Shown in pieces: positions 37,640 to 46,420 of a stretch of DNA of 64,000 nucleotides. The position numbers and the translations under genes were made by a program. Source of the stretch: Arsukibacterium tuosuense. GTDB taxonomy: Bacteria; Pseudomonadota; Gammaproteobacteria; Enterobacterales; Alteromonadaceae. The stretch lies in NCBI RefSeq assembly GCF_900215315.1, contig NZ_OBEB01000001.1:682001-746000 (forward strand). Reading direction: 5' to 3'. Below the pieces are notes generated by a model. The model made no database searches, had not been told where the DNA came from, and saw only the letters and a list, made by a program, of their open reading frames with translations. Position 1 is the first letter of the stretch; every line of letters begins with the position of its first letter.

Positions 37640-40363
37640 CTAGCTAAGCTGCTGGCGACTCGTTCGCCTTAACTTAAGCCATTTCTCCAACTCAAGCAGA
37701 GCAAATATCACTACCCCCACCGCCACACAAATTAAACCATGCTTAAACTGTAACGGCTCGGTATTAAACAGTTGCTGCAAATGCGGCTGGTAGGTAAACA
37801 GTAACTGTAAACCAAATACCAAAGTGACTGCCATCAATACCGGTTTGGTGCCCTTAATGCCCTGCAGTGACAACGATGGCCCCTGCATATAACGGACACT
37901 GAATAAGTACCAGACTTCCATCGCAACCAGCGTATTAACAGCCATGGTGCGGGCATAGTCGACACTAAGTTGCTGGGCAATAGCCCAGTTAAATACTGCG
38001 AAAATACCGGTGGTAAACAGCACCGACACCAGTAACACCCGCCACAGCACAAATCTGGATACCAGCGCCTCATCAATTGGCCTGGGCGGCCGCTGCATCA
38101 GGTTATGCTCAGGCGGCTCAAACGCCAATGCCAGCGCCAGGCCTATAGAGCTGACCATATTCACCCATAAAATTTGCAACGGCATAATAGGCAGAGTTAC
38201 CGCCAGCAACAGTGCCAGGATTATCGCCAGCGATTCACCACCGTTTACCGGCAGAATAAAAGCAATCGCCTTTTTCAGGTTGTCATAAACATTACGCCCG
38301 GCCGCTACCGCCCTGGCAATGGTAGCGAAATTATCATCCAGTAATACCATCTCACTGGCCTCGCGCGCGGCTTCTGTGCCCCCCTGGCCCATCGCAATGC
38401 CAACATTGGCCCGTTTTAGCGCTGGCGCATCATTCACCCCATCGCCCGTCATCGCCACCACTTCCCCCTGCAGTTGCAGCGCCGTTACCAACCGCAGCTT
38501 GTGCTCTGGAGTAGCACGGGCAAATACTGCGGTCTTGGCAATACGCTCTGCCAGTTGCCTGTCGTTAAGCTTATCCAGCTCAGCACCGGTTATAACGATA
38601 TCGCTGTTTGCCAGCCCGAGCTGGGCAGCGATTGCCGCCGCTGTGGCAGCATGATCACCGGTAATCATTTTCACCCGGATCCCGGCCTGCTGACAGCTGG
38701 CAATAGCACTGATGGCTTCCGGCCGCGGCGGGTCGATTAAGCCGACCAGGCCTAACAGCTGAACACCCGTTTCCAGATCCTGCTGATTTAACAGGGTTTG
38801 CTGCGCGTCTAAGCATTTTATTGCTAATGCCAGTACCCGTTGGCCATCCCGGGCAATATGTTCTACCTGTTGTTGCCAATCAGTCATATCAAGGGCTTCG
38901 CCAGCCTCTGTGTCGCTGACATATACGCTGCTGCACAGTGCCAGCACCGCTTCCGGCGCGCCTTTAAGCAGGATGTAACCGCGGCCCTGATGATCACTGT
39001 GTAAAGTCGCCATATATTTGTGCGCCGCATCAAACGGAATTTCATCATGTCTTGGAAACTGAGCCACTTGCTGCGCCCGCTCCAGCCCGGCTTTTTCTGC
39101 CAGCACCAGTAACGCAGCTTCCATAGGGTCACCCTGAATATGCCAGCTGTTATCGCGTTCTGTCAGCCGCGCGTCGTTACATAACAATGCCGCCCGGCAC
39201 AGCCAGCTTAGCTGCTTGTTACTGGTGTTTATGTCGTCGTCAGTTGCCTCCTGATCTTCATCACCGACAGTGCCGGCCGGACTATAACCACTGCCGCTAA
39301 CGTTTAGGCGCTGCCCTGGTAACACTATCTGACTTACCATCATTTCATTTAAGGTTAAGGTGCCGGTTTTATCAGAACAAATAACCGATACCGCCCCCAG
39401 CGTTTCTACGGCCGGTAAGCGGCGAATAATGGCATTACGTTTAGCCATCCGGGTTACGCCAATGGCCAGCGCTACCGTTAAAATGGTTGGTAACCCTTCA
39501 GGAATGGCCGCAACCACCAGACTGACCACCGCCATAAACAGGTAATTTAACGAATAGTCACGCAGGTAACCCAGCACAAATACCAGTATCGCCATTAACA
39601 ACACAATCAGCGTCTGGTACCGGGCGAACGTTGAAATTTGCTTTACCAAAGGGGTCGTCAGGGGAGCAACACTGCTTAGCATCTGGTTAATCCGACCCAG
39701 TTCGGTCGCAGTCCCCGTGGCTACCACCAGCGCCACCGCCCGGCCCTGGCTTACCAAAGTGCCGCTGTAAACCATATTGCGCCGGTCGGCCAGTACCACA
39801 TTGCCAGTCATTACTGCGCTGTGCTTTGCCACCGCTACCGACTCGCCAGTCAGCGCCGCTTCCTGCACCTGCAAGTTAAACACCAGCAACAGCCGCATAT
39901 CGGCCGGCACCTTGTCTCCCGCCTCTAAAATAACGATATCACCCGGCACCAGCTCGCTGGCTGGCAGCAGCTCAGTCACACCGCTACGCAACACCCGGGC
40001 CTTGCTCGACAGCATAGCGCCGATGGCGTGCAAGGCTTTTTCGGCCTGGCCTTCCTGCACAAAACCGATAGTGGCATTAACCACAACCACCGCCAGAATT
40101 ACCGCAGCATCCAGATATTCTGCCAGCAACCCGGCCAGCACGGCTGCCACCAGCAACACATAAATCAGTAAGTTATTAAATTGGCGCAGCAAACGCCGCC
40201 AGGCAGCTAGCGGTTTTTTGGCAGGCAATATATTGGCACCGTACTGCTCGCGCGCTTGTGCTACCTGCGCTGCAGTCAATCCCTGTTTTTGCTGCACCGC
40301 AAACTGGCGACAAAGCGCAGTAGCCTCCTGCTGGTGCCATAACGGCGATTCGGGAACATGCAT
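37640..40363 (-). CDS. P2-type cation-transporting ATPase
   Basis: P-type ATPase of 907 residues. It has an N-terminal cation ATPase domain (QREQYGANIL-like segment), the actuator motif LTGES, the pump motif IPEGLPTIL in helix 4, the phosphorylation site CSDKTGTLTLNEM, the hinge MTGDGVNDAPALKRANVGIAMG, and a C-terminal block of six helices ending near residue 900. This layout is that of P2 pumps, mostly for calcium or Na/K-like ions; the ion cannot be settled by eye. I prefer the ATG at 40363 (GAG eight bases before it) to a GTG nine bases upstream. It faces the tricorn gene convergently. Confidence 0.9.
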   Translation of the reverse strand: MHVPESPLWHQQEATALCRQFAVQQKQGLTAAQVAQAREQYGANILPAKKPLAAWRRLLRQFNNLLIYVLLVAAVLAGLLAEYLDAAVILAVVVVNATIGFVQEGQAEKALHAIGAMLSSKARVLRSGVTELLPASELVPGDIVILEAGDKVPADMRLLLVFNLQVQEAALTGESVAVAKHSAVMTGNVVLADRRNMVYSGTLVSQGRAVALVVATGTATELGRINQMLSSVAPLTTPLVKQISTFARYQTLIVLLMAILVFVLGYLRDYSLNYLFMAVVSLVVAAIPEGLPTILTVALAIGVTRMAKRNAIIRRLPAVETLGAVSVICSDKTGTLTLNEMMVSQIVLPGQRLNVSGSGYSPAGTVGDEDQEATDDDINTSNKQLSWLCRAALLCNDARLTERDNSWHIQGDPMEAALLVLAEKAGLERAQQVAQFPRHDEIPFDAAHKYMATLHSDHQGRGYILLKGAPEAVLALCSSVYVSDTEAGEALDMTDWQQQVEHIARDGQRVLALAIKCLDAQQTLLNQQDLETGVQLLGLVGLIDPPRPEAISAIASCQQAGIRVKMITGDHAATAAAIAAQLGLANSDIVITGAELDKLNDRQLAERIAKTAVFARATPEHKLRLVTALQLQGEVVAMTGDGVNDAPALKRANVGIAMGQGGTEAAREASEMVLLDDNFATIARAVAAGRNVYDNLKKAIAFILPVNGGESLAIILALLLAVTLPIMPLQILWVNMVSSIGLALALAFEPPEHNLMQRPPRPIDEALVSRFVLWRVLLVSVLFTTGIFAVFNWAIAQQLSVDYARTMAVNTLVAMEVWYLFSVRYMQGPSLSLQGIKGTKPVLMAVTLVFGLQLLFTYQPHLQQLFNTEPLQFKHGLICVAVGVVIFALLELEKWLKLRRTSRQQLS

Positions 40364-40372
40364 AGTCAACAC

Positions 40373-40739
40373 TCGCTAAGACGTATCATAATACCTTAGC
40401 AACTACCTCGCTGCCTTGCGCTGTGCCAGATCAATTATTTACTGTCAGTATTCTTTGCAACTTATTGGTTAAAGCTTAGCCATCTACCTGCTAACCATTT
40501 GTATTTATATCATATCTTGTTTATGGATTAAATCTTGCTTATTAAGTCCAACTTATAAAGATATCTTTTATATAAGCTGTTCAGTTCGGCCGTTTATGTA
40601 GTCACTTACCTATTCTTTCAGTCCCGCAATTGGCAAGTGTAACAATCAGGTTTTGCGTTAAATACTTGTGCCAAGTACTTATGCAAATACTTATGCAAAC
40701 ACTTTTGCAAGCACTTATGTTAAACAGAAGGGATTACAT
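40373..40739. other. Non-coding region with AT-rich stretch, upstream of PEP-CTERM-like gene
   Basis: Divergent gap between the P-type ATPase and the PEP-CTERM-like gene. The middle (about 40430-40620) is AT-rich and should hold promoters, but no pair of boxes stands out. Its last 80 bases contain the 12-bp repeats described separately. Confidence 0.5.
40660..40720 (+). repeat. Five 12-bp direct repeats in the leader
   Basis: Five near copies of AAATACTTATGC (40660-40671, 40673-40684, 40685-40696, 40697-40708, 40709-40720) directly before the ribosome-binding site AAGGGA of the next gene. Read as protein they would give YANTYANTFASTY, but the signal peptide begins after them, so they are more likely untranslated. 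Confidence 0.8.
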
Positions 40740-41741
40740 ATGTCCGCTAAACTAAAACTACTTACCCTGCCATTGTTAGCGTTGTTTTTGTTTGCCCAGT
40801 TTGCTGAGGCGACTCTTGTCAGGTCTGGCGGCAGAGGCGATTTCAGCAGAAACTTCTCCCAGGCGTTTTATTATGTCGATAATCAATATTTAAATGAAGT
40901 GGGTATTATTGACTCGGCTTTTGAATTTGACAGCCCTTTTGCTGCTAACAGCATTATGCGGGCCGTCGGCGGTGGCGGCCGGGGCTTAGGCGCGGTACCT
41001 AATGACTGCATAAAAGGCTACACCCAGGACGATTTAGATAATTTGGAACAAGATATTGATTATTGGCGAACCGAATTAAGTTATGGCCGGATTACCGAAG
41101 CCCAATTTGACGCCGAGGTGGCTGCACTAGAGTTCGCAATTTATGGCGAGCCCTGTGTCTGGGAATTTGCCCAGGGTGATGCGCTGGATATGTTTGGCTT
41201 TTTCAGCCTGTATTTTGATACGCCTGATGTCAGCTACAACGTTAACTGGCTAATTGATGGTGTTTCCCTGCCAGGCGATATTAATACCGCAGGTGATCTG
41301 GTGACTCCGGATGGCACCATTAATAATGGCTGGGTCACCTTAAATACGCTACCCACCATGGATTTTGCCCCGGGTGACTATATGGCCTATGTTTCTGTCA
41401 GCTTATCGTCCAGCCAGGGCCGGTTTTTCTGGACCAGTACCGAGCCCGGCTATGAAATCGTATTTGAAGAAAAATGTATTGAAAAACCAAACCCGGACTT
41501 TGATCCCACTAATCCTGATGCAGGCATTGATCCCTTTATTGAGGTATGTGGTTATACCAATGTCTACAGAAACGATTCAGAAGTGAATGACCCGCCGATG
41601 TCGTTTTTCTCTGATGGTGAAATGCTCCGCATTCTGCCAGCTGATACCGGCCCGGTAACCCCGGTTAACGCCCCGGCGTCTATAGCTCTGTTGTTGGTGG
41701 GCTTATTTGCTATGAACTTAAGAAGACTACGCAAATCCTAA
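40740..41741 (+). CDS. Exported protein with PEP-CTERM-like sorting tail
   Basis: A 333-residue protein of unknown function. A Sec signal (MSAKLKLLTLPLLALFLFA) precedes an acidic, Asp/Tyr/Phe-rich beta-type domain with several Cys that could pair. The end is a short PVNAPASIALLLVGLFAM helix followed by the basic NLRRLRKS, like PEP-CTERM tails but with NAP instead of PEP. AAGGGA stands eight bases before this ATG, so I reject the GTG 72 bases earlier. The presumed fate is anchoring and processing at the envelope by an exosortase-type enzyme, if the cell has one. Confidence 0.75.
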   Translation: MSAKLKLLTLPLLALFLFAQFAEATLVRSGGRGDFSRNFSQAFYYVDNQYLNEVGIIDSAFEFDSPFAANSIMRAVGGGGRGLGAVPNDCIKGYTQDDLDNLEQDIDYWRTELSYGRITEAQFDAEVAALEFAIYGEPCVWEFAQGDALDMFGFFSLYFDTPDVSYNVNWLIDGVSLPGDINTAGDLVTPDGTINNGWVTLNTLPTMDFAPGDYMAYVSVSLSSSQGRFFWTSTEPGYEIVFEEKCIEKPNPDFDPTNPDAGIDPFIEVCGYTNVYRNDSEVNDPPMSFFSDGEMLRILPADTGPVTPVNAPASIALLLVGLFAMNLRRLRKS

Positions 41742-41774
41742 AACTAATATTTTCACACTGAAATTTTATTAAAA

Positions 41775-41808
41775 AAACAAAACGGGCAAAAACCCGTTTT
41801 GTTTCTTA
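41775..41808. terminator. Bidirectional terminator
   Basis: Perfect inverted repeat AAACAAAACGGG/CCCGTTTTGTTT with a 6-base loop, between two convergent genes. Confidence 0.9.
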
Positions 41809-41816
41809 AGGCGATA

Positions 41817-44045
41817 TTACTCACTAAATAATTTTAGCGCCTCCCCCCTTTGCCTGGCCAAATCGTTATCCAGAAACTGGATTAACTTTTGAAACTCAGG
41901 CTCGTTTGTAAGACTTTGAAGAAGCGGATCATATTTAGTCCAGTATTCCCGCCAGCCTTTATCTAAGGCTTCTGACAGTGCATTAATCGCTGCAGTCTTA
42001 TTACCCTCCAGCGCATTTATTCGCGCTGCCAGATAATATAATTCAGAATAAACTATCGACGACTGTAATTGCTCAGTCATTAATGCTTTACACTGCGCTT
42101 TCAAATCGAGCGCGCTTTGCGTATTACCCTGCTCCTGCTCTGCCCAGGCAATTTCAATCGCTGGCGAACAGTAAGGCATACCAAACATATCCGCCTGCTC
42201 GATCAGATTAGTTTTTTCAGTAAATAGCATCACAGCTTTTTGCTTATCACCAAACAACGAGTGATACCAGCCGGCTTCAAACTGAACCCAATAGTCTTCG
42301 GGGTTAGCGGCCACACTGAAGTCCACTTGCTCAAATAACTCATCAAAATTTTTTTCCAGGATTAATAAAGTTTGTGGATACAACTCTACCGTACTCTTTA
42401 AGTTCGGATCGTTTGCCATCTGTTTTACGATGTCCGCTAACCCAAGATTTAACAGCGGACTAATCAATTTATGGGCTAACCGTTGATCGTCGGGAGAAAG
42501 TTGGCTTGCTGTCTTAGTTTCACGGATCGCACCCACCAAATTACCTTGACTAAAATAAAGATCTGCCAGGCCCTGATAAGCAAAAGTCGATTCTGGATAA
42601 TCGATTTTCATTTGTTGAAAAATAGCCGCAGCCTCGTCAAAGCGGCCAACCCGGGTGAGCGCACGGCCTAAATTATAACTATTGGTCTGAAACAGCGGAT
42701 CAAGTTGCTGTGCATGCTCCAATGCCTGTAACGACTCATCAAAGCGCTGCAACGAATTAAGTGCCAAGAATTTCCACATATAGGCAATTGCGAGGCTGGG
42801 ATTCAATTCAATTGCTCGGTCATAATCGGCAATTGCACCGTCTAAATCCCCACTCATGGCATATATTAGACCTTTAACTGCATATGCCGCAGCCATCTCT
42901 GGCTGGCGGGTCAGTGCTTTATCAATATTTTGCTGAGCCATACTTGTTGCTATATCAGCTTTAATCACGCCAAAACCTGCCTCTCCAGCCTCTCCCTCTG
43001 CCAATAACAACAAGGTATCCGCCAGCCCAACATAGCCATTAGCATATTCAGGGTCCAGCGCTACCGCCTGCTCAAATAACTGCCTGGCCTGCTGCATCGA
43101 TTCAGTGGTTTGTTTGCGGTACTGCTCGCGGCCTTTTAAGTACAGTACATAGGCATCGGCACTGCGGGTACCGGCTAAATTTTCAAAGCTACCGGCTGCG
43201 GCGTAGCTATCCTGTAACTGGTTAACCACTGAGCGGCCAATATCCTGTTCTAACTTCGCCACGTCAGCTAACTCACGGGCATAGCTATTGCTCCACAGGG
43301 TGCTGCCGCTTTTCACATCCAGCAACTGCACCCGCACATTCAGCCGATTGTTGGTGGCGTTAACACTGCCGGTCAGCACAGTATCAACCTGCAAGCGCTG
43401 GCCAATTTGTTGTGCGGTTAAACCCTGCTCAGTTAAAAACTGGCTGGAGCGCGAGGCCGACACTTTAAAATTGGCAGCACTGCCGAGCAAACTGGTCATC
43501 TCTTCCGCTAAGCCCAGCGCTAAATAGCCCTGGTCCTGCGCCTCGCTGTCATCACTAAACGGCAGCACCGCAATAGTACTGGTACTTGCCTGGCTCGCTT
43601 CAGTTAATGCCTGTTGCTTTGCCAGCTGTTGCTGCTTAAGCACTCCATAATACTCAACACCAACATAGCCACTTAGCAGCATCACTAACACTAAACCGAC
43701 CCACTGGGGGCCACCAGGCGCTGCAGCGGGTTTATCTTGTTCATTTACACTGGCAGAGCGTTTAATACCGCTAAAGCTAATATCAAAGTACCAGGCCAGA
43801 TAAATAACCAGCGGCAGGCAGCAGAGCAGTAACACAAAAACGGCTGAACCCAGCAAAGGATTAAGGGCCAGAGTACTGGTTAATACCGCAATAATTTGCA
43901 GCAGTAACCAGCTTAACCCCAGATAAACCAGTATCGATTTAACAACGGCACGCCGTTTCAGCTCGCGAAGAAAGGTTTTCAAAATAGAATAGACTTTAGC
44001 GGTTTCGAATGTAAAAAGCCTAGTCAACAACCGGCGTTTGTACAA
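41817..44045 (-). CDS. Membrane protein with TolB-like domain and TPR repeats
   Basis: A 742-residue protein of the architecture often annotated as adenylate-cyclase-like TPR protein. The N-terminus (FLRELKRRAVVKSILVYLGLSWLLLQI) has two membrane helices, then a third at about 118-137. A TolB N-terminal-like domain follows (about 155-285, IAVLPFSDDSEAQDQGYLALGLAEEM, cut here into its core), then 8 to 10 TPR repeats (about 290-740). No cyclase or DNA-binding domain is present, although the same TolB-TPR part is often fused to either. The first formal start is a TTG at 44045 and the true start may be another TTG near 43983; neither has a clear ribosome site. Confidence 0.82.
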   Translation of the reverse strand: MYKRRLLTRLFTFETAKVYSILKTFLRELKRRAVVKSILVYLGLSWLLLQIIAVLTSTLALNPLLGSAVFVLLLCCLPLVIYLAWYFDISFSGIKRSASVNEQDKPAAAPGGPQWVGLVLVMLLSGYVGVEYYGVLKQQQLAKQQALTEASQASTSTIAVLPFSDDSEAQDQGYLALGLAEEMTSLLGSAANFKVSASRSSQFLTEQGLTAQQIGQRLQVDTVLTGSVNATNNRLNVRVQLLDVKSGSTLWSNSYARELADVAKLEQDIGRSVVNQLQDSYAAAGSFENLAGTRSADAYVLYLKGREQYRKQTTESMQQARQLFEQAVALDPEYANGYVGLADTLLLLAEGEAGEAGFGVIKADIATSMAQQNIDKALTRQPEMAAAYAVKGLIYAMSGDLDGAIADYDRAIELNPSLAIAYMWKFLALNSLQRFDESLQALEHAQQLDPLFQTNSYNLGRALTRVGRFDEAAAIFQQMKIDYPESTFAYQGLADLYFSQGNLVGAIRETKTASQLSPDDQRLAHKLISPLLNLGLADIVKQMANDPNLKSTVELYPQTLLILEKNFDELFEQVDFSVAANPEDYWVQFEAGWYHSLFGDKQKAVMLFTEKTNLIEQADMFGMPYCSPAIEIAWAEQEQGNTQSALDLKAQCKALMTEQLQSSIVYSELYYLAARINALEGNKTAAINALSEALDKGWREYWTKYDPLLQSLTNEPEFQKLIQFLDNDLARQRGEALKLFSE

Positions 44046-44074
44046 CTGTGGTTGTTTATCAGTTTAGAAAATGC

Positions 44075-44611
44075 TTACCAGTCCAGTTGTGCTGCAAAGT
44101 GCATTTCCAGCATCTGTTCTGTTCCGTCCGGCTGCGCCTTTATACTCAGCTGAAAAACTCGCTGCGAGCTGGCATCAAGCGTACCAACATAGGAGATATA
44201 GCCATCGGCCTCAACTGCCCTTATATCAACCACCTGAGTTTGGCCAAGCAGGTTTTCGTACTGTACGCTCACTGTCGCCTCAACGGTAGCGTCCTGGCGG
44301 GCTTCACTATCATCCTGAATAACCAGATTCAGCAACGCAAGGTCAGGGTTAGCTGCTATACCATACTGCCGGGCCATCGTATCGCTTAACACATCAGCGC
44401 GAGTGATATTGGCCCGCATAGTGTAGCCGTCAAACTCCATGACCTCCCCTAACGGCTTATCAGGCCCTGTGATATCACCGGCAGCGGCATCTTCCGGGCC
44501 CGGAGCCATCTGCTGGCCCGCCCGGTCGCAACCGGCTAACAACACGATTGAGGCCACTAAAGCTAATGGCAGCAATACTTTTCCGCCAATTGTATTCATG
44601 AGGGTATGCAT
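44075..44611 (-). CDS. DUF4426 lipoprotein
   Basis: A 178-residue predicted lipoprotein: signal helix, lipobox LLAGC, acidic linker, then a domain resembling DUF4426 (FDGYTMRANITRADVLSDTMARQYGI, split here only for clarity, then LALLNLVIQDD). Function unknown. I choose the ATG at 44611 since AAGGAA stands nine bases before it; upstream codons in frame are not signal-like. It is transcribed with the strand of the next genes but is separated by about 145 bases from them. Confidence 0.75.
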   Translation of the reverse strand: MHTLMNTIGGKVLLPLALVASIVLLAGCDRAGQQMAPGPEDAAAGDITGPDKPLGEVMEFDGYTMRANITRADVLSDTMARQYGIAANPDLALLNLVIQDDSEARQDATVEATVSVQYENLLGQTQVVDIRAVEADGYISYVGTLDASSQRVFQLSIKAQPDGTEQMLEMHFAAQLDW

Positions 44612-44756
44612 AGTCAGTTCCTTTGGGTTAGCTGCAACGAAAAACGTGGTCATCCTGCCAGACAAACTCTGATAGCTTGTCTGTACCGACAATTTTCAGT
44701 CAAAAACTTTCAATTAACAACTAAGCATAGCTGATCGTGCAGCATGTTGCTGCCCG

Positions 44757-44963
44757 TTACTCTGCTTTATCGTCAGAGTATTTGTCAGAGTTGTGGTCAG
44801 AAACTTCAGGCTTTTTTGCTGGCAGACGCCCTGCTTTACGCAGTGCGTCATGCAGCAGGTATTCTATCTGACCATTAACGCTGCGAAACTCATCGTCTGC
44901 CCAGCGCTGCAAGGCGCTGAGCAGTTTGTCGTCTAACCGGAGGGCGAAGGCTTTTTTTGCCAC
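44757..44963 (-). CDS. Ribbon-helix-helix (Arc-type) DNA-binding protein
   Basis: A 68-residue protein. Its first 50 residues fit an Arc/MetJ-type ribbon-helix-helix: a beta strand AKKAFALRLDDKLL, then helices ALQRWADDEFRSVNGQIEYLLHDALRKAG with the usual NGQIE turn; the tail is charged. The start is GTG, 11 bases after the stop of the SPFH gene, with GGGG before it. The two genes are probably one operon, and this protein may repress it through the palindrome at 45847-45867. Confidence 0.85.
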   Translation of the reverse strand: MAKKAFALRLDDKLLSALQRWADDEFRSVNGQIEYLLHDALRKAGRLPAKKPEVSDHNSDKYSDDKAE

Positions 44964-44974
44964 AAGCGCCCCTA

Positions 44975-45814
44975 CTAGTACAAGCTACCGGTATTTAATA
45001 CCGGCTGCACATGATGATCACCACATAACACCACCAGTAAATTACCGACCATGGCGGCTTTGCGCTCGTCATCCAGCTCAACAACATTGCGCTCTGACAA
45101 ACTCTCCAGTGCCGACTCCACCATGCCCACGGCACCTTCCACAATTTGCCGGCGTGCTGCGACTATCGCTGCTGCCTGCTGGCGCTGCAGCATGGCACTG
45201 GCAATTTCCTGGGCATAAGCCAGGTGGCTAATGCGCGACTCAAGCACCTGCACCCCGGCTTTATTTAAGCGGGCCTGAATTTCATTTTTCAAAAGCTCTG
45301 TTACTTCATCAGTACTGCTGCGCAAACTGATATCGTCATCATTGCCGGCATCATAGGCATAACTGGAGGCTAAATGCCGGATAGCTGACTCGCTTTGAAT
45401 GCTGACAAAGTTTTCATAGTTATCCACTTCAAATACCGCTTCGGCGCTGTCGACGACTTTCCACACCACCACTGCAGCAATTTCCACCGGGTTGCCGGAA
45501 CTATCATTCACCTTCATTTTACTGCTTTCAAAGTTGCGTACCCGCAGCGACACTTTCTGCTTGCTATATAACGGGTTAGACCAGCGCAAACCATTATTTA
45601 AATCGGTGCCGACATAGCGGCCAAACAACTGCAATACCGCCGACTGATTCGGGTGCACCATATAAAAGCCAAACCAACACACCAGTACCACAATCGCGGC
45701 CAGCAAAAATACCACCTTCACCAAACCGGGCATTACCGCCACCGCGGCCAGCATCAGTGCTTGCAGCACAAACAACACGGCGATCATGCCAAAGCCATCT
45801 TTACTGTTAATCAT
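44975..45814 (-). CDS. SPFH (stomatin/prohibitin/HflK-like) membrane protein
   Basis: A 279-residue protein with two close N-terminal membrane helices (about 5-55) and one SPFH domain (about 60-245), marked by [38 protein letters not shown] and [24 protein letters not shown] proteins form ring or cage assemblies at the membrane and often control proteases or membrane domains. No NfeD or protease gene is next to it; an Arc-like gene is instead. I prefer the third ATG (AAGGA four bases before); ATGs at 45829 and 45841 are alternatives. Confidence 0.85.
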   Translation of the reverse strand: MINSKDGFGMIAVLFVLQALMLAAVAVMPGLVKVVFLLAAIVVLVCWFGFYMVHPNQSAVLQLFGRYVGTDLNNGLRWSNPLYSKQKVSLRVRNFESSKMKVNDSSGNPVEIAAVVVWKVVDSAEAVFEVDNYENFVSIQSESAIRHLASSYAYDAGNDDDISLRSSTDEVTELLKNEIQARLNKAGVQVLESRISHLAYAQEIASAMLQRQQAAAIVAARRQIVEGAVGMVESALESLSERNVVELDDERKAAMVGNLLVVLCGDHHVQPVLNTGSLY

Positions 45815-45846
45815 TCGTTCCTTCAACATACCCCACCCCATTCATT

Positions 45847-45867
45847 GTGATATTATTTTGATATCAC
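45847..45867. promoter_or_regulatory. Palindrome before the SPFH/RHH operon
   Basis: GTGATAT-N7-ATATCAC, a perfect 7-bp inverted repeat, right before the SPFH gene. Candidate operator for the ribbon-helix-helix protein encoded in the same operon. Confidence 0.45.
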
Positions 45868-45984
45868 TTTAATAGATATTTTTGAAAAGGCAAGAAAAAA
45901 GCTGAATGTTTTGACGATTACAAGTCTGTCGTCCCACTCTTTACCAAGAGTTTCGGTTCTAACAGCGCTATCTGAGTTTAACTA

Positions 45985-46013
45985 TTGCATTCTCTACAGT
46001 TGTAGATTAGCAT
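45985..46013 (+). promoter_or_regulatory. Promoter of the blaI/M56 operon
   Basis: TTGCAT (45985-45990) and TAGCAT (46008-46013) with a 17-base spacer. The spacer holds the first BlaI-type palindrome, so binding there would block RNA polymerase. Confidence 0.55.
45994..46005. promoter_or_regulatory. BlaI/MecI-type operator 1
   Basis: Perfect palindrome CTACAGTTGTAG... read as CTACA-GT-TGTAG; it carries the TACA/TGTA halves bound by BlaI-family dimers. Centre-to-centre distance to operator 2 is 22 bp. Confidence 0.8.
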
Positions 46014-46015
46014 CT

Positions 46016-46027
46016 CTACACGTGTAG
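46016..46027. promoter_or_regulatory. BlaI/MecI-type operator 2
   Basis: Perfect palindrome CTACACGTGTAG, ten bases after the first one and ten before the start codon. Two sites on nearly the same helix face suggest cooperative binding. Confidence 0.8.
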
Positions 46028-46036
46028 ACTTGTGTT

Positions 46037-46420
46037 ATGGTTAGTATGTCTCTATCTGATTTCGAACTGGAAGTAATGCAAATATTTTGGGAATTGAAGG
46101 AAGCAAGCGCTCCTGAAATTCATAAAATTATTGAAAAAAAAAGAGCGGTAAAGTACTCAACAGTAAAAACAATTATCGATAGATTAGAAAAAAAAGAAGC
46201 TGTTACTCGTAGTCGTTCTGAGGGCAGGATTATTTTTTATCTTCCCGTGATGGAAAAGCAAAATGTGCGTACTCCACTTATCAAAGAATTTATTAATAGA
46301 GTTTTCCTGGGGAAAAGCAGGCCTTTGGTTGCACACATTATTGAGCAAGAAGAACTAAGCATTAAAGACATAGAGTACCTGGAGTCGGTATTAAGAGAAA
46401 AGAAGAAGGAACTCAAGTAG
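46037..46420 (+). CDS. BlaI/MecI/CopY family repressor
   Basis: A 127-residue winged-helix repressor: LSDFELEVMQIFWELKEASAPEIHKIIEKKRAVKYSTVKTIIDRLEKKEAVTRSR is the family's DNA-binding half (quoted in pieces: LEVMQIFWELKEASAPEI; STVKTIIDRLEKKEAV), and the rest is the dimer helix. Classical members are cut by their partner M56 protease when an inducer is sensed. Here the partner follows with no gap. Both genes are clearly richer in A and T than the neighbours, which suggests transfer. ATG at 46046 is an alternative start. Confidence 0.92.
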   Translation: MVSMSLSDFELEVMQIFWELKEASAPEIHKIIEKKRAVKYSTVKTIIDRLEKKEAVTRSRSEGRIIFYLPVMEKQNVRTPLIKEFINRVFLGKSRPLVAHIIEQEELSIKDIEYLESVLREKKKELK

